This document shows, one piece after another, positions 1 through 7,252 of a stretch of DNA of 30,828 nt. Within the stretch, counting starts at the first letter, position 1, and each line of letters opens with the position of its first letter. A program made the translations under genes and the position numbers. The notes under the pieces are model-generated. The model was not told the DNA's origin and did not search any database. It saw nothing but the letters and a program-made list of their open reading frames with translations. Origin of the DNA: UBA11524 sp051886675 (GTDB lineage Bacteria > Bacillota > Clostridia > Christensenellales > Aristaeellaceae); the NCBI GenBank assembly GCA_051886675.1, contig JBJEYH010000082.1:1-30828 (forward strand), read 5' to 3'.

Positions 1-1382
1 GCCGCAAGTCCAAGCTGATCTTCAACATCTTCGTGTTCCTGGTGCTGCTGCTGGTTGTGGCCGCCTTCGGCGACATCGTGGCCGGCACCTTCGCCTCCGT
101 TCCCGCGGCTGTGAACGTCGCTGAGGATGCCTACATGGTGGAGGGCGTGCTGGATCAGGAAGCCTATGACGCGGCTGTGCTGGCGGCTGAAGAGACTGCC
201 ACTGCCAACGCCCGCTCCGCCGGCTCCGTGGCCACTGCCTCCCTGCTGTTCATCCCCCTGGCGGTGCTCTTCGGCCTGCTGCAGCGCCGCAACAGCAACA
301 CCCTGGTCAATACCCTGGTGGGCGTGGCCCTGCTGTGCGGCTGCATCGCCGTGGGCATCAACTTCCCCATCATGGGCGTGAGCAAGAACACCTGGATGAT
401 GATCACCCTGGTGTACATCTTCGTCGCCTCCGTGGCGCCCGTGTGGATCCTGCTCCAGCCCCGTGACTACCTGAACTCCTTCCTGCTCTACGGCATCATC
501 ATCCTGGCCGTGGTCGGCATCGGCGTGGCTCAGCCCGGCATGCAGATCAACGCCTTCAACGGCTTCGTCGTCAATGGCAAGCCCATCTTCCCCGTGCTGT
601 TCATCACCATCGCCTGCGGCGCCATCTCCGGCTTCCACAGCCTGATCGCCTCCGGCACCACCTCCAAGCAGCTGACCAACGAGAAGGATGCCAAGCTGAT
701 CGGCTACGGCGGCATGCTGATCGAGTGCGTGCTGGCGGTCATCACCCTGGTGGCCGTGGGCTCCGCTGTGGGCCAGAGCATGCAGTCCTCCGGCGCGACC
801 CCCGCGATGATCTTCTCCCGCGGCATCGCGTCCTTCGCTGCCACTGTCGGCCTGCCTGAGAACACCTGCGCCACGGTTATCGCCCTGGCCTACTCCGCGT
901 TCTGCCTGACCTCCCTGGACTCCGCCACCCGTCTGGGCCGCATGATCTTCCAGGAGCTGTTCGAGGACGCCTCCGAGTCCGTGAAGAAGATCTTCGCCAA
1001 CAAGTACGTTGCCACCCTGATCACCGTCGTGCTGTCCGCCGCTCTGGCCAGCGCCGGCTATCAGAAGATCTGGCCGCTGTTCGGCGCCGCCAACCAGCTG
1101 GTTGCCGTGCCCGCCTTCCTGGCCTGCTCCGTGTGGTTCAAGCACATGGGCAAGAACAACAAGATGTTCCTGATCCCCATGTTCTTCATGCTGGCTGCCA
1201 CCATGACCTCTCTGGTCATGTCCTTCTGCACCAACGTGCAGCTGCTGATGGCCGGTACCGGCGCCTTCGGCAAGGAGGGCCTGCAGTGCATCATCATCGT
1301 GCCTGTGATCATCCTGGCCATCATCCTGGTGGTCGATGGCCTGAAGGAGCTGCTGAAGAAGCAGGCCAAGTTCGAGGTCTGA
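1..1382 (+). CDS. cstA: Carbon starvation protein CstA family transporter, 3' part (5' end outside window)
   Basis: The reading frame is open from the first bases (codons in phase from position 3) to TGA at 1380-1382, so the start lies upstream; the GTG at 33 is an internal valine. About 459 residues are visible, nearly all in hydrophobic segments of an inner-membrane protein. The CstA family hallmark IWPLFGAANQL is near the C-terminus (about 1069-1101), and an LDSATRLGR segment typical of the family precedes it. CstA proteins are proton-coupled transporters linked to peptide or pyruvate uptake under carbon limitation. A terminator follows 24 bases after the stop and the next genes are convergent, so it is not part of the glycan operon. 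Family assignment is confident; substrate is not decided by the sequence. Confidence 0.92.
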   Translation, partial: RKSKLIFNIFVFLVLLLVVAAFGDIVAGTFASVPAAVNVAEDAYMVEGVLDQEAYDAAVLAAEETATANARSAGSVATASLLFIPLAVLFGLLQRRNSNTLVNTLVGVALLCGCIAVGINFPIMGVSKNTWMMITLVYIFVASVAPVWILLQPRDYLNSFLLYGIIILAVVGIGVAQPGMQINAFNGFVVNGKPIFPVLFITIACGAISGFHSLIASGTTSKQLTNEKDAKLIGYGGMLIECVLAVITLVAVGSAVGQSMQSSGATPAMIFSRGIASFAATVGLPENTCATVIALAYSAFCLTSLDSATRLGRMIFQELFEDASESVKKIFANKYVATLITVVLSAALASAGYQKIWPLFGAANQLVAVPAFLACSVWFKHMGKNNKMFLIPMFFMLAATMTSLVMSFCTNVQLLMAGTGAFGKEGLQCIIIVPVIILAIILVVDGLKELLKKQAKFEV

Positions 1383-1406
1383 GTTCCCTGCCCCCTCGGT
1401 TTTCCG

Positions 1407-1440
1407 GGACAGTCCGCCGCGCGCGGGCTGTCCTTTTTTT
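1407..1440 (+). terminator. Rho-independent terminator of cstA
   Basis: Inverted repeat GGACAG (1407-1412) with CTGTCC (1428-1433), extended inward by a CC/GG pair after one mismatch, followed directly by seven T (1434-1440). It starts 24 bases after the cstA stop and reads on the plus strand. Confidence 0.9.
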
Positions 1441-1446
1441 GCGCGC

Positions 1447-1490
1447 AAAAAGGCCGCGGAGGCGGGTGTGTTTCCCCTTCCTCCGCGGCC
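1447..1490 (-). terminator. Rho-independent terminator of the minus-strand catabolic operon
   Basis: A perfect 11-bp stem, GGCCGCGGAGG (1452-1462) with CCTCCGCGGCC (1480-1490), has an A run at 1447-1451 that becomes a U tract on the minus-strand transcript. It lies 12 bases beyond the aldolase stop codon and marks the end of the operon. Together with the cstA terminator it separates the two convergent units. Confidence 0.92.
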
Positions 1491-1502
1491 CGATGGCAGG
1501 CT

Positions 1503-2369
1503 TTACGCCCGACCTGTACAGCCGAACAGCTGCATTTTTTCCAGGCACCGGGCCTTCACGGCGCGAAGGCCGTGGGCCATGGTGATCAGCTGGGTGTGCT
1601 TGCTGTCGGCGTCGGCGCCGCCCTCCCGCACAAAGCGGCAGGTGGCCTCGTCAAAGGCCTCGCGGCACTCGGTGTTCACGTTGATCTTGCAGATGCCCTG
1701 CCCGATGGCCTGGCGGATCATCCCCTCCGGGATGCCGCTGCCGCCGTGAAGCACCAGGGGCGTATCGCCGGTCACCCGGCGGATCTCGCCCAGCAGGCCG
1801 AAGTCCAGCCCCGCCCAGTCCGCCGGATAGGCCCCGTGGACGTTGCCGATGCCCGCCGCCAGCAGATCCACCCCGATTTCCGCCATGACCCGGCAGTCCT
1901 CGGGGGAGGCGCACTCCCCGCGGGAGGATACGCCGTCCTCCACGCCGGCCACCGCGCCCACCTCCGTCTCCAGGGTGAGACCCCGGCTGTGGCACAGCTC
2001 CGCCAGATGCCGGGTGCGGCGGAGGTTCTCCTCGAGGCCGTCGTGACTGCCGTCGTACATGACGGAGGTGAAGCCGCTTTCCGCCGCGGAGAGGGCCTGC
2101 TCAAAGGTGCCGTGGTCGGCGTGCAGGCACACCGGCACGGTGATGCCCAGGGCGTCGATGAAGTCCCGGGTCACGTCGGCGATGAGCCTGTAGCCGCCCA
2201 TGGCTTTGGCAATGTTCCCCGATACCCCCAGGATGATGGGGGCGTGGGCTTCCTCCGCCGCCTCCAGGAAGGTGCGGATGCATTCCAGGTTGTTCAGGTT
2301 GAACTGGCCCACCGCGTAGCAGCCCTGCCGGGCCTTGGCCAGCATATCCCTGGCGTTGACGTAAGGCAT
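1503..2369 (-). CDS. Class II (zinc) ketose-bisphosphate aldolase, FbaA/GatY family
   Basis: 288 residues, normal length for the family. Visible active-site elements are HADH at 83-86 (catalytic Asp85, zinc ligand His86), the zinc-ligand histidines in GNVHG (His178) and LHGGSG (His208), and the phosphate-binding GGSG loop and INVNTE segment (about 209-234). The enzyme cleaves a ketose 1-phosphate or bisphosphate to dihydroxyacetone phosphate and an aldehyde in the cytoplasm. The ATG at 2369 has an AAGGAGG site whose first bases overlap the kinase stop codon 12 bases upstream. It is the last gene of the operon. Fructose-bisphosphate, tagatose-bisphosphate and other ketose phosphates are all possible substrates; the neighbouring isomerase and kinase suggest a dedicated catabolic role rather than housekeeping glycolysis. 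Confidence 0.9.
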   Translation of the reverse strand: MPYVNARDMLAKARQGCYAVGQFNLNNLECIRTFLEAAEEAHAPIILGVSGNIAKAMGGYRLIADVTRDFIDALGITVPVCLHADHGTFEQALSAAESGFTSVMYDGSHDGLEENLRRTRHLAELCHSRGLTLETEVGAVAGVEDGVSSRGECASPEDCRVMAEIGVDLLAAGIGNVHGAYPADWAGLDFGLLGEIRRVTGDTPLVLHGGSGIPEGMIRQAIGQGICKINVNTECREAFDEATCRFVREGGADADSKHTQLITMAHGLRAVKARCLEKMQLFGCTGRA

Positions 2370-2381
2370 GACAGGCCCTCC

Positions 2382-3851
2382 TTACAGAATGCTGTCCACG
2401 GCGGCCTTCCAGCCCCGGTACTTATCGTCGCGCTCGCTCTGCGTCATCTGCGGGGCGAAGGGCTGGTACACCGCCCGGGAGAAGACCTCCTCGCCGTACA
2501 GTCCCGCGCCCAGGCCCGCCGCGTAGGCCGCGCCGATGCCCGACAGCTCCTCGGCCTGGGGCACCATCACCGGGCAGGCGAGGATGTCGCTCTGGAACTG
2601 CATCAGCCAGCCGTTGCGGGTGGGGCCGCCGTCCACGCGAAGTTCAATGTGGTCAACGCCCGCTTCCTTCTGCATCAGCAGCACAATGTCCGCAATCTGG
2701 TAGGCGATGCAGCTCAGGCCCGCCCGGACCACCTCATTGCGCCCGGTGGTGCGGCTCATGCCGATGATGGCCGCGCTCACGTCGCTGCGCCAGTAGGGCG
2801 CGCCCAGCCCCGAGAAGGCCGGCACCAGGTACGTGCGGTCCGCCGGGTTCGCCGCCCGGGCCATGGCCTCGGACTCGCCGGCGCTGGAGAGCAGCTTCAT
2901 GTCGTCCTTCAGCCAGGTGATGACCGCGCCGGTGTAGTTGATGTTGCCCTCCAGCACGTATTCGGCCCTGCCGCCGAGCTTCCAGGCCAGGGAGGTCACC
3001 AGCCCCAGGTCGGAGAAGATGGGCGTTTCGCCGATGTTCATCATGATGGAGGAGCCGGTGCCGTAGGTGGTTTTCATCATGCCGCGCTCCCGGCAGCCCT
3101 GGCCCAGCAGCGCGCCGTGGGAATCCCCCAGCACGCCGTGGATGGGCACCGCGTGGGGCAGCAGACCCTCGAAATCCGTCATGCCGAAGAGGCCGTCGGA
3201 GTCCGTGACCTCCGCCAGGCACACGCGGGGGATGCCGAACAGGGCGCACAGCGTCTCGTCCCAGCGAAGGGTGGTGATGTTGAACAGCTGCGTGCGGGAG
3301 GCGTTGGAGTAGTCCGTGCGGAAGTCGCTGCCGTGGGTCAGGCGGAACACCAGGTAGCTGTCCATGGTGCCGCAGCACACGTTGCCGGCCTCGGCCTGCG
3401 CCTTCACGCCGGGGACGTTCTCCATGATCCACGCAAGCTTGGCGGCGGAGAAGTAGGGCGACAGCCGCAGTCCTGTCCGGGCACGCACGTCCTCGGCGCA
3501 GCCGGTCTGGCCGATCCGCCGGCAGATGTCCTCCGCCCGGGCGCACTGCCACACGATGGCGTTGTACACGGGCTTTCCGGAATCGCGGTACCAGGCCATG
3601 GCGGTCTCCCGCTGGTTGCTGATGCCCACGGCCGCGATATCCGCCGGATTCACGCCGGACTTGTCGATCAGCCGGCCGATGAGCTCGATGAGATTGGCGT
3701 AGATTTCCTCGGGATCGTGCTCCACCCAGCCCCGCTGATCGATCAGCTGGGCGTGGGGCTTGTCCACCCGGAGGAGCATGTCGCCCTGCCCGTCGAAGAG
3801 CATGGCTTTCGTCCCCTGGGTGGACTGGTCAATGCCGATGATGTACTGCAT
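2382..3851 (-). CDS. FGGY-family carbohydrate kinase, glycerol-kinase-like, substrate uncertain
   Basis: 489 residues with both FGGY halves. The overall sequence tracks glycerol kinase: NQRET (79-83), NAIVWQC (97-103), PYFS (132-135), the catalytic Asp243 in GDSHGAL, YGTG (263-266), GLGAPYW and VDGGPTRN. Residues equivalent to E. coli GlpK Arg83, Glu84, Trp103, Tyr135 and Asp245 are present. Two things differ: the N-terminal phosphate loop reads DQSTQGTKA rather than the GlpK form, and the position of GlpK Phe270, which packs on glycerol, is serine (GTGSS, about Ser268). I infer a ketose or other polyol substrate larger than glycerol. The gene sits 15 bases after the transketolase C subunit and 12 before the aldolase, so it probably phosphorylates the ketose made by the isomerase of this operon. 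True glycerol kinase remains possible. Confidence 0.85.
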   Translation of the reverse strand: MQYIIGIDQSTQGTKAMLFDGQGDMLLRVDKPHAQLIDQRGWVEHDPEEIYANLIELIGRLIDKSGVNPADIAAVGISNQRETAMAWYRDSGKPVYNAIVWQCARAEDICRRIGQTGCAEDVRARTGLRLSPYFSAAKLAWIMENVPGVKAQAEAGNVCCGTMDSYLVFRLTHGSDFRTDYSNASRTQLFNITTLRWDETLCALFGIPRVCLAEVTDSDGLFGMTDFEGLLPHAVPIHGVLGDSHGALLGQGCRERGMMKTTYGTGSSIMMNIGETPIFSDLGLVTSLAWKLGGRAEYVLEGNINYTGAVITWLKDDMKLLSSAGESEAMARAANPADRTYLVPAFSGLGAPYWRSDVSAAIIGMSRTTGRNEVVRAGLSCIAYQIADIVLLMQKEAGVDHIELRVDGGPTRNGWLMQFQSDILACPVMVPQAEELSGIGAAYAAGLGAGLYGEEVFSRAVYQPFAPQMTQSERDDKYRGWKAAVDSIL

Positions 3852-3866
3852 GGCGCGTCCTCGCTT

Positions 3867-4960
3867 TCACTTCCTGCCCAGGCGGTGCAGCACGGTGTCG
3901 GCAATGCCCTGGGCGTTCAGGCCGTAGTAGTCGAAGACCTCCTGGGACGTGCCGGTGATGACGGGCGCGTCGGGCAGGGCCAGGTTGACCACCCGGGTGG
4001 GACATTCGCTGCCCACCACCTGGGCCACCATGGCGCCCAGGCCGCCGAAGGGCGCGTGCTCCTCCGCGGTGACAACCAGCTGCGCGTTCCTGGCCGCGCG
4101 GATGACCGCCTCCCGGTCCAGGGGCTTGACGCAGTACATGTCCAGCACCGTGGCGGACACGCCCTGCGCCGCCAGCAGATCGCCGGCCAGCATGGCGGGA
4201 CGCACCATCTCGCCGCAGGCGATGATGGCCACGTCGGAGCCCTTCCGCAGCACGGNNNNNNNNNNNNNNNNNNNNNNNNNNNNNNNNNNNNNNNNNNNNN
4301 NNNNNNNNNNNNNNNNNNNNNNNNNNNNNNNNNNNNNNNNNNNNNNNNNNNNNNNCGCACCATCTCGCCGCAGGCGATGATGGCCACGTCGGAGCCCTTC
4401 CGCAGCACGGTGGCCCTGTCCATCACGAAGGGCACGTTGTCCTCGGTGTAGATGTCCTCCACGGGGTTGCGGCCCACGCGGATGTAGGCGGGCTTCTGAT
4501 CCTGCAGCAGGGCCTCCACCAGCCTGCGGGTCTGATGCCGGTCGCTGGGCAGGTAGACGCGCATGTTGGGGATGGCGGACATGGCCGCGATATCCTGCGC
4601 GGAATGATGGCTCATGCCCAGCGCGCCGTAGCTGACGCCGCCGGAAATGCCGATGAGCTTCACGTTGGTGTTGGAATAGGCGCAGTCCACCTTGCACTGC
4701 TCGTAGCTGCGGGTGGACAGGAAGCAGGCCGGGGATGCCGCGAAGGACTTCTTGCCGCACTTGGCCAGACCCGCGGCGATGCTCACCAGGTTCTGCTCGG
4801 CGATGCCGATCTCCACGAACTGCTCGGGGAACGCGTTGGCAAAGGGGGTCAGGGACGCGCTGCCCCGGGAGTCGCTGCACAGGACGACGATGTCCCTGTC
4901 GGTTTGGGCCTTTTCCATCAGCACCTCGCAGATGGCCTGACGGTTGGGAATCTTATTCAT
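3867..4960 (-). CDS. Transketolase, C-terminal (pyrimidine-binding) subunit, interrupted by an assembly gap
   Basis: Translation from ATG 4960 runs to the gap at 4256-4355 and resumes in another frame after it. The 55 bases before the gap (4201-4255) are identical to the 55 after it (4356-4410). Dropping the N run and one copy removes 155 bases and restores one frame of 313 codons (312 residues), so the gene is intact in reality. The pyrimidine-binding domain has Glu55 in IGIAEQ, which activates thiamine diphosphate, and SYGALGMSHHS (110-120). The C-terminal domain carries VKPLD and the TAEEHAPFGGLG region typical of split transketolases. It overlaps the N-subunit gene by 8 bases, implying coupled translation. 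Substrate is likely a ketose phosphate made by the neighbouring isomerase and kinase. Confidence 0.92.
4256..4355. other. Assembly gap of 100 N flanked by a 55-bp duplicated overlap
   Basis: Exactly 100 N. Bases 4201-4255 and 4356-4410 are identical, as happens when two contigs sharing a terminal overlap are joined by a fixed-length spacer. The gap is probably not real sequence; collapsing it restores the transketolase C-subunit frame. Confidence 0.95.
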
Positions 4961-5786
4961 GACGCGCCGCCTCCTCCCTGGCCTTCAGATCGGCCATGAT
5001 CTGGGCGTATTCCTCCGCCGTGGGCACCTTGTGATGCCAGGCGGCCTTGTTTTCCATCACGGGGGAGCCGCAGCCCTTCACCGTGTTGGCGATGATCACC
5101 GTGGGCTGACCCTTGGTGGCCTTCGCTTCCTCGAAGGCCGCGTGCAGGGCGGGGATGCTGTTGCCGTCCACGGAGATGGTGTGCCAGCCGAAGGACGCCC
5201 AGCGGGTGCACTGATCGTCCTGGGACATGACCTGCTCGGTGGTGCCGGAAATCTGCAGGCGGTTGCGGTCCACCACGGCGCACAGGTTGTCCAGTTTGTA
5301 GTGACCGCCGGCCATGGCGCCTTCCCAGACGGAGCCTTCCGCCAGCTCGCCGTCGCCCATGACGGTGTAGACCCGGGTGGGCCGGCCGTCCATGCGGGCG
5401 GCCAGGGCCATGCCGATGCTCACCGGCAGGCCGTGGCCCAGGGAGCCGGAGTTCATCTCGATGCCGGGCAGCTTGTTGTTGGGATGCCCGATGAAGGGGG
5501 AGCCGAACTTCGAAAATTTCGCCAGCACCTCCTCGTAGGGGAAGAAGCCCTTCTCCGCCAGCACGGCGTAGTAGGCCTCCACCGCGTGGCCCTTGCTCAG
5601 GACGAACAGGTCGCGGTTGGGGTCATTTTGATTTTCGGGGGAAATGTTCATCTGGTCAAAGTACAGGGTCACCAGCACGTCGATGACGCTCATGTCGCCG
5701 CCGATGTGTCCGCCCTTGCCCGCCATGACGATGTCCAGCACGTGCTGGCGCAGGCGGTAGGCTTTCGCCGTCAGATTCTCTTGCAT
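4953..5786 (-). CDS. Transketolase, N-terminal (thiamine diphosphate-binding) subunit
   Basis: 277 residues from ATG 5786, chosen because a GAGGGG site lies 7 bases upstream; an in-frame GTG at 5801 has no good site. Conserved features are GGHIGG (His27), SKGH (His67), GSLGHG (114-119) and the cofactor and metal motif starting GDGE (144-147) with Asn167 and Asn175. With the C subunit it forms a split transketolase, which transfers a two-carbon ketol unit between sugar phosphates. Split transketolases occur in many Bacillota and archaea as housekeeping enzymes and also in dedicated sugar pathways. It begins 11 bases after the isomerase gene and overlaps the C-subunit gene by 8 bases, so here it is part of a catabolic operon. 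Confidence 0.93.
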   Translation of the reverse strand: MQENLTAKAYRLRQHVLDIVMAGKGGHIGGDMSVIDVLVTLYFDQMNISPENQNDPNRDLFVLSKGHAVEAYYAVLAEKGFFPYEEVLAKFSKFGSPFIGHPNNKLPGIEMNSGSLGHGLPVSIGMALAARMDGRPTRVYTVMGDGELAEGSVWEGAMAGGHYKLDNLCAVVDRNRLQISGTTEQVMSQDDQCTRWASFGWHTISVDGNSIPALHAAFEEAKATKGQPTVIIANTVKGCGSPVMENKAAWHHKVPTAEEYAQIMADLKAREEAARHE

Positions 5787-5797
5787 GGCTGCGCCCC

Positions 5798-7204
5798 TCA
5801 CTTCTGCGGATTGTAGATGGCCGCCTGCACCTGCGCCTCGATGGGATCGTACAGGTCGGGCTTCACGCCGATGTACTTGCAGGCCTCGTAGAGCACCGGC
5901 ACAACGTCCTTGTGGATGCCCACGCAGTGGTGGATGTACGGCCCGCAGACGATCTTGTTCTCCAGGCGCTTCAGGTCGTCCACCTCCACCCAGACGTAGG
6001 TGCCCTTGGTGTAGGGACCGTCCACGCCGCGGGCGTTGCCCAGCAGCAGGGAGTATTCGCCGTCGTCGCCGTCAAAGCGGCAGAGGGTCATTTCGCCGTG
6101 CCTGGCTTCAGCGGACACCGCGCCGTTCTGGGGGAAGGCCACGGGCACGCAGATGGTGGGCCGCTCCTTGGCCACGGACAGGGGCCAGGGGCCGCAGTGC
6201 TGCAGCAGCTCGCCGTTCTCGTTGTCGGGGTGGCGGACGGTCCAGTCCGCGAAGAAGGTGCGGGTCTCGTCCATGCCGGCGGCCTCGGCCATGATGGCGG
6301 TGATGGCGCCATGGATGTCCGTCTCGCAGACCACGGGCAGGCCTTCCTCATTCAGCAGGGAGTTGGCCGCGCAGGGCATGATGCCGATCTCGTCCTGCAG
6401 GGCGTTCCAGCACTGCAGCGCGATGGCGTTGCAGCCGTACTTCCCGGCCAGGCGCTGCATGGCCAGCTTCAGGGCGGCCACGTTCTCCAGGCCCGCGTCG
6501 TCAATGCAGCAGGTCATCTTGTCGCGGCAGTAGGCGACGACCTCGGCCACGGCTTCCTTGTCGGCGCGGCAGGCGCGCAGCTCGGCGTACAGCTCGGGCA
6601 GCGGCACCGGGGACAGCTGGATGTTGAACTTCTCCAGCAGCTCGCCCTCGTTGCACATGGTGGACCAGAAGTCGAAGGGACGCGGGCCGATCTGCAGGAT
6701 GCGGGTGTGGCGGAAGGCCTTGACCACGTTGCAGATGGCCTGGAAGTTGCGGATGCCGTTGGCGAACTCCGGATCGGTGAGGCGGCAGTTGGTCAGGTAG
6801 GTGAAGGGCACCTTGAAGCGGCGCAGCACCTTGCCGGTGGCGAAGAGGCCGCACTGGCTGTCGCGCAGGCGGATGCCGTTCTCATCGGGCCGCTCGTCGC
6901 GGGGGCCCCAGAGCAGCACGGGCACGTTCAGGGCCTTGGCCAGCCGGGCGCAGACGTACTCGGTGCCGAAGTTGCAGTGGGGGAGGAACAGACCGTCCAC
7001 GCCCGCGTCCTGGAACTTGCGGATGATGCGGGGCAGGTCGTTGTCGTCATAGAGCAGGCCCTCGGCGTTGATGTCGTCAATATCGACGAATTCCACGTTC
7101 AGCTCCCGGAGCCTGTCGCGGGTCAGGCCCGCGTACTTGATGGCGTCGGGCGCGCTGAAGATGCTTCTGCGGGTGGGGGCGAAACCGAGCTTGATGGTTG
7201 CCAT
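5798..7204 (-). CDS. L-fucose/L-arabinose isomerase-like aldose-ketose isomerase
   Basis: 468 residues from ATG 7204, preferred over the in-frame TTG 7210 because GGAGGAG is 7 bases before the ATG. The fold family (FucI/AraA) is recognised from its general layout and from CETDIHGA (about 293-300), where the Asp matches a metal ligand, an upstream DE pair (about 271-272) matching the catalytic Glu region, and a C-terminal histidine-rich YIHHCVGIH segment (about 422-430) where the family has its last metal ligand. The length is nearer AraA and the shorter fucose-isomerase-like proteins than the roughly 590-residue FucI. The reaction is interconversion of an aldose and a ketose with a divalent metal in the cytoplasm. 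Substrate is unknown; fucose, arabinose, apiose-type and sulfosugar isomerases can all be argued from context. Confidence 0.85.
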   Translation of the reverse strand: MATIKLGFAPTRRSIFSAPDAIKYAGLTRDRLRELNVEFVDIDDINAEGLLYDDNDLPRIIRKFQDAGVDGLFLPHCNFGTEYVCARLAKALNVPVLLWGPRDERPDENGIRLRDSQCGLFATGKVLRRFKVPFTYLTNCRLTDPEFANGIRNFQAICNVVKAFRHTRILQIGPRPFDFWSTMCNEGELLEKFNIQLSPVPLPELYAELRACRADKEAVAEVVAYCRDKMTCCIDDAGLENVAALKLAMQRLAGKYGCNAIALQCWNALQDEIGIMPCAANSLLNEEGLPVVCETDIHGAITAIMAEAAGMDETRTFFADWTVRHPDNENGELLQHCGPWPLSVAKERPTICVPVAFPQNGAVSAEARHGEMTLCRFDGDDGEYSLLLGNARGVDGPYTKGTYVWVEVDDLKRLENKIVCGPYIHHCVGIHKDVVPVLYEACKYIGVKPDLYDPIEAQVQAAIYNPQK

Positions 7205-7252
7205 GGTCAATCTCCTCCTTGCTTGATGTGCTTCTATGGATGAAGGTATTGC

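Noticed and set aside
2382..3851. Calling the FGGY kinase a plain glycerol kinase
   Set aside because: Most motifs fit, but the substrate-packing Phe is replaced, the first loop differs, and the operon has no glycerol uptake or glycerol phosphate dehydrogenase gene.
4201..4410. Flanking 55-bp direct repeats as attachment sites or a mobile-element target duplication
   Set aside because: They enclose only 100 N, and the same pattern occurs at 7621-7830; collapsing each restores a reading frame, which fits assembly joins.
1572..4451. A 959-codon open frame on the plus strand opposite aldolase and kinase genes
   Set aside because: Antisense shadow with no recognisable domains; it also runs through the assembly gap.
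3867..7204. Sulfoquinovose degradation as the favoured pathway
   Set aside because: A transketolase and FucI-like isomerase would fit, but there is no sulfoquinovosidase or sulfolactaldehyde enzyme in the window and the glycosidases point to rhamnose and galactose. Kept only as an alternative.
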